From Methylobacterium ajmalii (GTDB lineage Bacteria > Pseudomonadota > Alphaproteobacteria > Rhizobiales > Beijerinckiaceae), in contig NZ_JACWCT010000086.1 in NCBI RefSeq assembly GCF_016613415.1, positions 10,993-47,832 on the forward strand: a DNA stretch of 36,840 bases. Direction: 5' to 3'. Positions within the stretch are counted from its first letter, which is position 1. Every line of letters begins with the position of its first letter. The notes beneath the pieces are model-generated. The model ran no database searches. It was given only the letters and a program-made list of their open reading frames with translations, and was not told the DNA's origin. Below are positions 8,835-16,266 of the stretch, in pieces. The position numbers and the translations under genes are program-made.

Positions 8835-9790
8835 CGCATCGTCACCGAGGCGGCGACCCGCTCGGCGCGGGCGAGCGCCTCGGTCCGGTCGGCGGGCGCC
8901 AGGCCGAGGATCCGCAGGTAGCCGGCCGGGTCGAACCGGATCGTCTGCGTCAGGACGACGGCGCGGCCGCTCTTCGGATCGACGCCGGCGGCGCGCAGGC
9001 GATGGACCACCGCGCCGTCGCGGGACGTGCGCTCCTCGCCGGTGACCGTCACGTCCTTGATCTCGCGAAAGCTCGCCAGCGCCTTGCGGGCGAAGGCGCC
9101 TTCCTGGCCGGTGGGCACGGCGGCGCGGCCGAGCGAGGGCGCGACGACGATCATCGGCTGCACGCCGTCGGGATCGATGTCCTTCGGTCCGTCGGTCAGC
9201 ATCAGGGCGTTGCCCATCAGGGTCCGCACCGGGCGGAAGCCCGCGAGGTCGCCGACGCCGTAGGGCAGGGCCGCCATCTGGTCGGCGAGGCTGCCGGGCG
9301 AGCGGAACGCGATCGTCGAGAGCGCCGCCTCGACCGCCTCGTCCGGGACCTGCCCCCGGGCCGCCTCCGGCACCTGAACGGTGACGAGGCCGGTGGCGGC
9401 CCCGCCCCGCACCACCGCGACCCACTTGGCGTAGGCGAGGCCGTTGGCCGCCTGGCGGCCGCGCAGCACCCGGCCCTCGCCGCCGACCACGCCCAGCGGC
9501 ATGCCGGCCTCGCGCGCCTCGAAGCCGGTGGCGCGCAGCGCCTCGGGGGTGAACTTCTCCACCAGCGGGCCGTAGGCTTCGGCCGGCATCTCGGCGATCA
9601 GGATCGAGGCGCCGGAGCGGTGCTCGAACCCCGCGAAGGCCTTGGCGGGCGTCATGCCGGGCGGCGGCACGAGGCCGACGGAGCCCGCGGGCGGAAACGC
9701 CGCCTCGGCGGCGAGCGCCAGGGACGCGGAGGCGATCAGGCCGAGGGCGGCCAGCAGCCGGCCGGCGCGGGGAAAGAAACGCGTCGTCAT
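8831..9790 (-). CDS. Exported protein of unknown function
   Basis: A 319-residue precursor starting at the ATG at 9790, with GGAGA 6 nt before it (CGGAGAATCCC on the coding strand). The N-terminus is a textbook signal peptide: MTTRFFPRAGR, a hydrophobic core, and cleavage near ALAAEA at about residue 30. The mature part has a PPPGM segment soon after cleavage and alternates short hydrophobic strands and acidic helices. I do not recognise a family. The stop overlaps the next gene by ATGA. The frame is open upstream without a stop to 10270 and beyond, so an alternative 479-residue product with this hydrophobic segment internal is possible (see the next entry). Confidence 0.65.
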   Translation of the reverse strand: MTTRFFPRAGRLLAALGLIASASLALAAEAAFPPAGSVGLVPPPGMTPAKAFAGFEHRSGASILIAEMPAEAYGPLVEKFTPEALRATGFEAREAGMPLGVVGGEGRVLRGRQAANGLAYAKWVAVVRGGAATGLVTVQVPEAARGQVPDEAVEAALSTIAFRSPGSLADQMAALPYGVGDLAGFRPVRTLMGNALMLTDGPKDIDPDGVQPMIVVAPSLGRAAVPTGQEGAFARKALASFREIKDVTVTGEERTSRDGAVVHRLRAAGVDPKSGRAVVLTQTIRFDPAGYLRILGLAPADRTEALARAERVAASVTMR

Positions 9791-10270
9791 GGGATTCTCC
9801 GAGGTTCGGCGGGTCGCGACGCGGCTGAGCACGACGGTGTTGCCGGAGAACCGGACCTGGCCGGGCGCGCTCATGTGCTCGCGCATCGGGCGCAGGTTGC
9901 GGCGGAGCCGGCCGGAATCGGAGCGGGTCTCGTACCGGGGATCGGCCGCCCGGACCTCCTGGGGCGAGAATCCGGTCATCCGCACCACGCGGGCCGTGGG
10001 CAGCCCGCCGCAGGCCTCCCCGGCGGGCGCGGCCGCGAGGCCGTCGCGCGGGTCGAGCTCCGCGATCGGCTCGGACGCGCCCGTGTTGCGGTCGACGCAA
10101 GCGGCGGCGGTGCCGGTCGTCCGTCGCCGCTGCGCCGGATCGTAATCGGCAGGATCGAATCCGATGGCCCATGCCCTCGCAGGCTCAATCGCGCCGTGCG
10201 ACAGGATCAGGTCGACGATGACCCTAGTTTCTCCCTTGGTCGAGCGGGGTGCCCGGTGGCTTGTGGCCAT
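9791..10270 (-). CDS. Possible upstream coding segment, in frame with the exported protein
   Basis: From the ATG at 10270 a 160-codon stretch runs into the next gene without a stop. AGGAGAA is well placed 6 nt before that ATG, and third positions are almost all G or C up to 9790, so the segment looks translated. It encodes a soluble, charged sequence with three Cys (one in TAAACVD) and no family I know. Either the true protein is one 479-residue chain running 10270 to 8831 with an internal membrane segment, or an upstream gene has lost its stop. Start and extent are therefore uncertain. Confidence 0.35.
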
Positions 10271-10802
10271 CGCTGTTCTCCTCTCGGCGGCGGCGTTATG
10301 CCGTATGCCGACGACCAAGTCAAAGAAAGTGGTTCCCGCCCCGGACGAAGTCGTTAGGGGACGAAGGCGTTGCTGAGCCGCAAGGCCGGATCCGGGGTAA
10401 CCCCATCCTGGGACACGATCCCAGCGGGTCGACCACGATTCCCGCGGGGCACGGGCGTGCAAGTGAAGTGCGAGCACCCCCGCCTCTCGTGAAGAATTCG
10501 CCTGTACCGGCAACGCCGAATATTTGCCAGGCGGCCGGCCGGTGCCCCACGCGAGGCCGGAGCGCGACCGTGATCAGGGTGTCCCGGCGGTCGCCCGGCG
10601 ATGCCGTGGTCCGCCGGAAGATCCGACATCCGTGCAGATCTGCGCCCGCCCTCGTTCGGTGCGGATTTGCTGTGGCCGGTCGCCCTCTTCACTGTCGAAT
10701 GCGCCCGCCGGAGCGGCCCCGATCCGTCGCTCGGGATCTTAAAAATCATATGTTAACTGGAAGATCTCATAAGTTGCATGTCGTGAGGAGTGCAACTTTT
10801 CC
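10271..10802. promoter_or_regulatory. Divergent intergenic region, 532 bp
   Basis: This lies between the leftward envelope operon and the rightward chemotaxis gene. I find no convincing gene. CTGGGA/TCCCAG forms a small hairpin at 10408-10424. The last 65 bp (about 10738-10802) are AT-rich against the surroundings (TTAAAAATCATATGTTAACT region) and probably contain the promoter of the chemotaxis gene. Confidence 0.45.
10771..10798 (+). promoter_or_regulatory. Hairpin with the ribosome binding site in its loop
   Basis: AAGTTGCA (10771-10778) and TGCAACTT (10791-10798) are perfect 8-bp inverted repeats. The 12-nt loop contains GAGGAG (10785-10790), the only Shine-Dalgarno for the ATG at 10803. 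It could be an RNA element tuning translation or a DNA operator. Confidence 0.5.
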
Positions 10803-12173
10803 ATGGATCACGCGACCGCCACCGCCGCGCAAGACCGGCGCTTCGCCACGTTCGGCCTCACGGAGGACGATCGCGCCCGCTTGCGGGAGCTGGCCGGCTT
10901 CGCGCGAGCGCGCCTGCCGGCCCTGCTGGCGGAATGGAACGGCCGCTTCGCCGCCTGGCCGGAGATCCAGGCGACCCTGCGCGATCCCGAGGTGCACGAG
11001 GCCCGGGTCGCCCATTGGGTGCGGGTGGTGGGCGGGGATTTCGGCCCGGACTTCGCGGCTTCCGCCGAGCGGCTGGCCTCGGTGTTCTACGACCGGGGCG
11101 TGCCGGCCTACGCGGTGGCGATCTGCCACGCGACGGTGACGGCGGGACTGACCGAGGCGCTCGGCCTCGATGCCCCGCGTCGCCGGCTCGGAGCGGGCTT
11201 CCTCGGGGCCGCCACCCCCTCCGGCGGGGCGAGGACCGCCCTGCGCGGGGCCCTCACCCGGGCGGCCTGGCTCGACCTCGAGGTGCTGCTCGAGACCTAC
11301 GCGGCGGCCGAGCAGGCGAGCCGCCGGCGCAGGACAGCGGCCCTCGCGCGGGTCTTCGAGGACCGGGTGCTGGCGGCGATCGGCGCGGTGACCGACCAGG
11401 CCCGCGGCCTCGACGACGACACCGCGGCCCTGTCGCGCAACGCCGCCCGCTCGATGGAGGCGGCGACCGCGGTGGCGGCGGCGGTGGTCGAGGCCGCGGC
11501 GGGAACCGAGCAGGTCGCCTGTTCGGCCGACCAGCTCCGGGCCGCCATCGCGGAGATCGCCCGCGAGGTCGGCGGCGCGCACGCGGTCGCCGCGGAGGCG
11601 GTCGTTCAGGCGGAGGGAGCCGCCACGCGGGTGGCGTCGCTCGCGCAGGCCGTCGACCAGGTCGGCCAGGTCGTGACGCTCATCACCACGATCGCCGACC
11701 AGACCAACCTTTTGGCGCTCAACGCCACCATCGAGGCGGCCCGCGCCGGCGCGGCCGGGCGCGGTTTCGCGGTGGTGGCCGCCGAGGTGAAGGCCCTGGC
11801 CCAGCAGACCGCCCGCGCCACCGGCCAGATCACCGGGCAGATCGAGGGCATGCGCGCGGCCGCCGGCGGCTCGGTCGAGGCCATCACCGGCATCCGCGAC
11901 ACGATCGGGCGGCTCAGTGCCGGCAGCGCGACGATCAGCGCGGCGGTCGAGGAGCAGAGCGCGGCCACCGCCGAGATCGCCCGCAGCACCCGCAACGTCA
12001 GCGCCGGCACCGACGAGGTCGCCCGCCTGATCGACCGGGTGCGCGAGGATGCAGGCGACACCGCCGCGGTCGCGACCCGCGTCACCGCCTCGACCCGCGA
12101 GCTCGGAGGCCAGGCGGAGGCGATGAGCGCGGCGGTCGGCGCGTTCCTCGGCGAGATCCGGGCCGCCTCCTGA
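10803..12173 (+). CDS. Soluble globin-coupled-type chemotaxis transducer
   Basis: A 456-residue protein with no membrane segment. Residues about 18-165 resemble the protoglobin sensor domain of HemAT-like globin-coupled sensors, including the RVAHWVRVV helix (about 68-76). The proximal His expected in an H-x-R-I-G-L-like segment is replaced by Phe95 (VFYDRGV), so haem binding is doubtful. From about residue 205 it is a methyl-accepting signalling domain, with the conserved hairpin tip [19 protein letters not shown] then [15 protein letters not shown] near residues 293-333. It should signal to CheA/CheW from the cytoplasm or a polar cluster. The start is the ATG at 10803 after GAGGAG. Monocistronic, judging by the hairpin downstream. 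Confidence 0.85.
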   Translation: MDHATATAAQDRRFATFGLTEDDRARLRELAGFARARLPALLAEWNGRFAAWPEIQATLRDPEVHEARVAHWVRVVGGDFGPDFAASAERLASVFYDRGVPAYAVAICHATVTAGLTEALGLDAPRRRLGAGFLGAATPSGGARTALRGALTRAAWLDLEVLLETYAAAEQASRRRRTAALARVFEDRVLAAIGAVTDQARGLDDDTAALSRNAARSMEAATAVAAAVVEAAAGTEQVACSADQLRAAIAEIAREVGGAHAVAAEAVVQAEGAATRVASLAQAVDQVGQVVTLITTIADQTNLLALNATIEAARAGAAGRGFAVVAAEVKALAQQTARATGQITGQIEGMRAAAGGSVEAITGIRDTIGRLSAGSATISAAVEEQSAATAEIARSTRNVSAGTDEVARLIDRVREDAGDTAAVATRVTASTRELGGQAEAMSAAVGAFLGEIRAAS

Positions 12174-12237
12174 TCCGCCCGGCCCAGTCGGCTCCCGACC
12201 ATCGACGCTGCCGCGGCAACGGATTAATCAGGGGCCT

Positions 12238-12259
12238 CGCCGGGCGCGCCCGCCCGGCG
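12238..12259 (+). terminator. Strong hairpin between the chemotaxis gene and mtlK
   Basis: CGCCGGGCG/CGCCCGGCG is a perfect 9-bp stem with a 4-nt loop. It lies 64 nt after the transducer stop and 20 nt before the mtlK start. It may terminate the upstream gene or lie in the mtlK leader. There is no T-run. Confidence 0.45.
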
Positions 12260-12279
12260 CCAGTCCGAGCCCGAGACCC

Positions 12280-13770
12280 ATGAGCGCAGACCGCGATCCC
12301 GTGCCCCTCCGCCGCGCCGCGCTGGCCTCGCTCCGCCCGAGCGTGCGGGTGCCCGCCTACGACGTGGCGCGGGTGCGCGCCGGCATCGTCCATCTCGGCC
12401 TCGGCGGGTTCCACCGGGCGCACATGGCCCGCTACACCCACGACCTGATGGAGCGCGAGCCCGACGCCCTCGCCTGGGGCATCCTCGGCGTCGGGCTGAT
12501 GCCGGGCGACCGGCGGATGATCGACGCGCTGGCGCCGCAGGACGCGCTCTACACCCTCGTCGAGCGCGAGGGCGCGGACGAGACCGTGACGGTGATCGGT
12601 GCGCTCGCCGGCGTCGCCTTCGCGGGCGAGACCACCGCGGCGGTCCTCGACGCCATCGACGACCCGGCGATCCGCATCGTCAGCCTGACGGTGACCGAGA
12701 ACGGCTACTGCCTCGACCCGGCGACGAAGCGGCTCAATCCCGACCATCCGCTGATCCGCGCCGACCTCGCCGCGCCGGCGCAGCCGAGGAGCGCGATCGG
12801 CGTGATCGTCGAGGCCCTGCGGCGGCGTCGCGACGCCGGCGTGGCGCCCTTCACCCCGCTCACCTGCGACAACATCCAGCACAACGGCGACGTCCTGCGC
12901 GACGCCGTGGTGGCGCTCGCCCGCCTGCGCGATCCGGATCTTGCCGACTGGATCGCCGCCGAGGTCGTCTTCCCGTCGACCATGGTCGACAGGATCACCC
13001 CGGTGACGGCGCCCGCGGACGTGGACGCGCTCGCCACCGGCCACGGCCTCGCCGACGCCTGGCCGGTCTTCAGCGAGACCTTCACCCAGTGGGTGATCGA
13101 GGACCGCTTCCCCGCCGGCCGCCCGGCCTGGGAGACGGTCGGCGCGCAGTTCGTGGAGGACGTCGCGCCCTACGAGTTCATGAAGCTCCGGCTCCTCAAC
13201 GGCAGCCACCTCGCGGTCTCGGGGCTGGGGCGGCTCGCCGGCTACGTCACCATCGACGAAGCGATGGCGGACCCGCGCATCGCCGCAATCATGACCGCGC
13301 TCATGGACCGCGAGACCGGCCCGACCGTGCCGCCGGTCCCGGGGATCGACCTCGCCGACTACAAGCGCACCCTCGTCGCCCGCTTCGCCAACCCGGCGAT
13401 CCGCGACACGGTGGAGCGGGTCAACACCGACGCGCCGCTGAACGTGCTGGTCGACCCGATCCGCGGCCGGCTGGAGCAGGGCGGCAGCGTCGCGTTCCTG
13501 GCGCTCGCGCTCGCCGCCTGGCTGCGCCGGGTGCGGGGCGTGGACGAGCGCGGCGAGGCGATCGAGATCCGCCACCCGATGGCGGCGCTGCTGCGCGAGA
13601 CGGCGATCGCGGGCGGCTCCGACCCGCGCCCGCTGCTGGCCATCCGCCCGCTCTTCGGCGAGCTCGGCGACGACCCGCGCCTCGTCACCCCCGTCGCGGA
13701 ATGGCTCGGGATGCTCGACCGGCAGGGCATCCAGGCGACGCTCGACGAGGCGGCGCGGCGGGCGGGGTGA
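12280..13770 (+). CDS. mtlK: Mannitol 2-dehydrogenase family polyol dehydrogenase
   Basis: A 496-residue long-chain polyol dehydrogenase. It shows the nucleotide-binding GLGGFHRAH (about residues 31-39), TENGY, DNIQHNG (197-203) and FPSTMVDRITP. The catalytic cluster Lys302, Asn307 and His310 keeps exactly the spacing of Lys295, Asn300 and His303 in the Pseudomonas fluorescens enzyme, and Asn198 matches its Asn191. Expected reactions are D-mannitol to D-fructose and D-arabinitol to D-xylulose with NAD+. Both ketoses are served by kinases encoded 6-8 kb downstream. No strong ribosome site is visible before the ATG at 12280. The toxin-antitoxin pair that follows separates it from its transporter genes. 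Confidence 0.9.
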   Translation: MSADRDPVPLRRAALASLRPSVRVPAYDVARVRAGIVHLGLGGFHRAHMARYTHDLMEREPDALAWGILGVGLMPGDRRMIDALAPQDALYTLVEREGADETVTVIGALAGVAFAGETTAAVLDAIDDPAIRIVSLTVTENGYCLDPATKRLNPDHPLIRADLAAPAQPRSAIGVIVEALRRRRDAGVAPFTPLTCDNIQHNGDVLRDAVVALARLRDPDLADWIAAEVVFPSTMVDRITPVTAPADVDALATGHGLADAWPVFSETFTQWVIEDRFPAGRPAWETVGAQFVEDVAPYEFMKLRLLNGSHLAVSGLGRLAGYVTIDEAMADPRIAAIMTALMDRETGPTVPPVPGIDLADYKRTLVARFANPAIRDTVERVNTDAPLNVLVDPIRGRLEQGGSVAFLALALAAWLRRVRGVDERGEAIEIRHPMAALLRETAIAGGSDPRPLLAIRPLFGELGDDPRLVTPVAEWLGMLDRQGIQATLDEAARRAG

Positions 13771-13790
13771 TGCGCCGGCGGGGCGCTCGT

Positions 13791-14087
13791 TCAGGGCGCC
13801 CCGGTCACCGGCGCGACGGTCAGCTTCAGTCCGAGGGACTTGAGCACGGCCATCAGGGTCGCGAGTTGCGGGTTCCCCTTGTCGGACAGGGTCCGGTACA
13901 GGGTTTCCCGCGACAGGCCGGTCTCCTTGGCGATCTGGGTCATGCCTTGCGCCCGGGCGACGTCGCCGAGGGCGGCGGCGAGAAGTGCGGGATCCCCTTC
14001 CTCCAGGACGGCTTCCAGGTAGAGGGCCACGCGCTCCGGCGTGTCGAGGCTGTCGACAATGTCCCATGGGACGGTCTCGAGAGGCAT
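13791..14087 (-). CDS. HigA-like antitoxin, helix-turn-helix
   Basis: A 98-residue protein of the 'addiction module antidote' type. The N-terminal half is helical and acidic. A helix-turn-helix at about residues 50-75 (MTQIAKETGLSRETLYRTL) is followed by a GNPQLATLMAVLKSLGLKL helix-strand end typical of the HigA-like subgroup. It would neutralise the adjacent RelE-like toxin and repress the shared promoter. The ATG at 14087 follows the toxin stop by 4 nt with AGGAGT in front, so it is the second gene of the pair, as in higBA loci. It converges on mtlK with a 20-nt gap. Confidence 0.85.
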   Translation of the reverse strand: MPLETVPWDIVDSLDTPERVALYLEAVLEEGDPALLAAALGDVARAQGMTQIAKETGLSRETLYRTLSDKGNPQLATLMAVLKSLGLKLTVAPVTGAP

Positions 14088-14091
14088 GTCG

Positions 14092-14382
14092 TCACTCCTG
14101 ATTCGCGAGTCGCTTCGCAGCGAGGATGTCCTTGTCTTGCGTACGCTTGTCACCTCCACAAAGCAGGATCACGATCTCCGATCCGCGTTGCGTGAAGTAG
14201 ACTCGATAGCCCGGGCCGTAGTCGATCCGCAGCTCGCTGACACCGTCTCCAACGGTTTTCACGTCACCCGGATTTCCGAGCGACAGGCGCCTGATACGAG
14301 TATTGATCCGCAACCGAGCACGCTCGTCGCGGAGGCCGGCGATCCACGCACGGAAGACGAGAGTTTGTCGGATCGACGGCAT
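14092..14382 (-). CDS. RelE/HigB-family toxin
   Basis: A 96-residue basic protein of the phage-derived Gp49/HigB-like branch of the RelE/ParE superfamily. Visible family features are RAWIAGLRDERARLRINTRI in the helical N-terminus, a GVSELRIDYGPGYRVYF strand pair, and a C-terminal ILLCGGDKRTQDKDI segment. Such toxins usually cleave mRNA on the ribosome. The start is the ATG at 14382, where homology begins; the longer frame (to 14481) runs through the operator. The gene precedes its antitoxin, and a perfect inverted repeat 6 bp upstream should carry autoregulation. Confidence 0.85.
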   Translation of the reverse strand: MPSIRQTLVFRAWIAGLRDERARLRINTRIRRLSLGNPGDVKTVGDGVSELRIDYGPGYRVYFTQRGSEIVILLCGGDKRTQDKDILAAKRLANQE

Positions 14383-14388
14383 GAGGAT

Positions 14389-14408
14389 TTGTAGCTTGAA
14401 AGCTACAA
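14389..14408. promoter_or_regulatory. Operator of the higBA-like pair
   Basis: TTGTAGCTT-GA-AAGCTACAA is a perfect 9-bp inverted repeat with a 2-bp spacer, ending 6 bp from the toxin start. Position, symmetry and A/T content against the GC-rich surroundings fit a HigA-type operator overlapping the promoter. Confidence 0.75.
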
Positions 14409-14409
14409 T

Positions 14410-14435
14410 TCGTCCATCGCAAACCCCGTGGACGA
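14410..14435. promoter_or_regulatory. Second inverted repeat in the smoE upstream region
   Basis: TCGTCCA (14410-14416) and TGGACGA (14429-14435) are 7-bp arms 12 bp apart. They start 2 bp after the toxin-antitoxin operator and lie 119 bp before smoE. This could be a polyol-regulator site or chance; there is no other evidence. Confidence 0.25.
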
Positions 14436-14553
14436 CGATGCCGCAGCGGTACCGACACGGTTCGTCCCGGCTTGACGCCAACCCGGCGGACCCTCACCAA
14501 TCGCGCACAAGGCCGTCCCTCTCGGGAAGAACGGCGCGACGGGAGGACACGAC

Positions 14554-15864
14554 GTGAGACGGATGCAACCCCTGGTTCTCGCCGCGACCCTCCTCGCCGG
14601 CACCCCGGCGCTGGCGGAATCCACCCTCACCATCGCCACCGTCAACAACGGCGACATGGTGGTGATGCAGAAGCTGGCCCCGGCCTTCGAGAAGGCGCAT
14701 CCGGACATCAAGCTGCGCTGGGTGGTGCTGGAAGAGAACGTTCTGCGCCAGCGCGTGACCACCGACATCGCCACCAAGGCCGGCCAGTTCGACGTGCTGA
14801 CCATCGGCAATTACGAGGTGCCGATCTGGGCGCGTCAAAACTGGCTCGAGCCGATGGACGGCCTGCCGGCCGATTACGACGCGGGCGACCTCCTCAAGAC
14901 GGTCCGCGACGGCGTGAGCCGGGACGGCAAGCTCTACGCGCTCCCCTTCTACGGCGAGAGCGCGATGACCTATTATCGCAAGGACCTGTTCGACAAGGCC
15001 GGCCTGACCATGCCTGAGGCGCCGACCTACGAGGAGATCAAGGGCTTCGCCGCCAAGCTCACCGACAAGGCGAACCAGACCTACGGCATCTGCCTGCGCG
15101 GCAAGCCGGGCTGGGGCGAGAACATGGCCTACGTGACCTCGCTGGTGAACACCTTCGGCGGCCAGTGGTTCGGCGAGGGCTGGAAGACCACGATCGACAC
15201 GCCGGAGTGGAAGAACGCGCTCACCTACTACACCGACGTGCTGAAGAATTACGGCCCGCCCGGCGCGACCTCGAACGGCTTCAACGAGAACCTGGCGCTG
15301 TTCGCCAGCGGCCGCTGCGCGATGTGGATCGACTCGACCGTCGCGGCCGGCCTGCTCTACGATCCGAAGCAGTCGCAGGTCGCCGACAAGGTCGCCTTCG
15401 CGCCGATGCCGACCGGCAGCGTCAAGGGCGGTCCCACCTGGCTGTGGAGCTGGAACCTCGGCATCCCGGCCTCGTCCAAGCAGAAGGACGCCGCCAAGAC
15501 CTTCGTCGCCTGGGCGACCAGCAAGGCCTATGTCGAGATGGTGGCCAGGGAGAACGGCTGGGTCGCGGTGCCGCCGGGCACCCGCGAATCGACCTACAAG
15601 TCGCCCGACTACCAGAAGGCCGCGCCCTTCGCGGGCTTCGTCCTGAAGGCGATCGACAGCGCCAACCCGAGCGGCCAGACCCGGAACCCGCGGCCCTATA
15701 CCGGCGCGCAGTTCGTGGCGATCCCCGAATTCCAGGGCATCGGCACCCAGGTCGGCCAGACGGTCGCGGCGACGCTGACCGGCCAGCAGACGATCGACGC
15801 GGCGCTGAAGGCCGCGCAGTCGGCGACCGAGCGGACGATGCGCCAGGCGGGCTACCCGAAGTAG
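14554..15864 (+). CDS. smoE: Polyol (mannitol/sorbitol) ABC transporter periplasmic binding protein
   Basis: A 436-residue precursor with a signal peptide (about residues 1-21, ending TPALAES). It belongs to the MalE-like family 1 solute-binding proteins, of the SmoE/MtlE subgroup by sequence feel: PAFEKAHPDIKL, FDVLTIGNYEVPIWA, LPFYGESAMTYYRKDLFDKAG, and a late PYTGAQFVAIPEFQGIGTQVG. The GTG at 14554 is chosen because GGGAGGAC lies 5 nt before it; the in-frame ATG at 14563 would be 14 nt away. It heads smoEFGK-frk-xylB. Substrate is inferred from mtlK and the two downstream kinases: mannitol, sorbitol or arabinitol. Confidence 0.88.
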   Translation: MRRMQPLVLAATLLAGTPALAESTLTIATVNNGDMVVMQKLAPAFEKAHPDIKLRWVVLEENVLRQRVTTDIATKAGQFDVLTIGNYEVPIWARQNWLEPMDGLPADYDAGDLLKTVRDGVSRDGKLYALPFYGESAMTYYRKDLFDKAGLTMPEAPTYEEIKGFAAKLTDKANQTYGICLRGKPGWGENMAYVTSLVNTFGGQWFGEGWKTTIDTPEWKNALTYYTDVLKNYGPPGATSNGFNENLALFASGRCAMWIDSTVAAGLLYDPKQSQVADKVAFAPMPTGSVKGGPTWLWSWNLGIPASSKQKDAAKTFVAWATSKAYVEMVARENGWVAVPPGTRESTYKSPDYQKAAPFAGFVLKAIDSANPSGQTRNPRPYTGAQFVAIPEFQGIGTQVGQTVAATLTGQQTIDAALKAAQSATERTMRQAGYPK

Positions 15865-15902
15865 GATCGAGCCGCCGCCTGATCCTACACGGGGACGGGA
15901 AT

Positions 15903-16212
15903 GGCGCGGGATCCCCTCTCCCGTGTGGGCTATCGGATTCACGCTTCTCCTTTGAGAGCTAACCCTCTTTGAATGTGTGCGCTTTCCCCTCCCCCTTGTG
16001 GGGAGGGGACAGGGGTGGGGGTGGCGCAGAAGGCACCACCGAGGTCTATCCGGCACCACCCCCACCCCTAGTCCCTCCCCACAACTTGCAGCGATACCGG
16101 GCAGGCCCGGGATCGCCGGGGGGGAGGGGAAGCGCGCTACTTTCGAGCGGGAAAACACTCGGGCCGAGATGTGTGAATGCGGTAGCCCGTGTGGGAGAGG
16201 GGATCCCGCGCC
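15903..16212. repeat. Nested palindromic element between smoE and smoF
   Basis: Outer arms: 15903-15922 is the exact reverse complement of 16193-16212 (20 of 20), and similarity continues inward to about 15950 and 16165. Inner arms: about 15996-16026 pairs with 16053-16084, with 12-nt and 13-nt exact blocks rich in G on one strand. The element fills most of the 402-nt gap and encodes no convincing protein. It could be a mobile palindromic repeat. In RNA it would be a very large stem able to reduce permease expression relative to the binding protein or to protect smoE mRNA. Confidence 0.8.
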
Positions 16213-16266
16213 TCTCCTTCCCGGGACTGCCCCGACCTCAAGACCCCGCGCGAGGCGACGACGGCC

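Noticed and set aside
10354..10749. A 131-codon leftward ORF in the divergent gap before the chemotaxis gene
   Set aside because: No ribosome binding site before its ATG, an Arg/Pro-rich composition, no recognisable motif, and its start lies in the AT-rich stretch that looks like a promoter.
14403..14810. ORFs overlapping the smoE upstream region and its start
   Set aside because: They overlap the signal peptide region of smoE antisense and have no initiation signals or motifs.
15903..16212. Nested palindrome considered as an insertion sequence or CRISPR array
   Set aside because: There is no transposase frame and no regular repeat-spacer pattern. It is a palindrome with two nested arm pairs.
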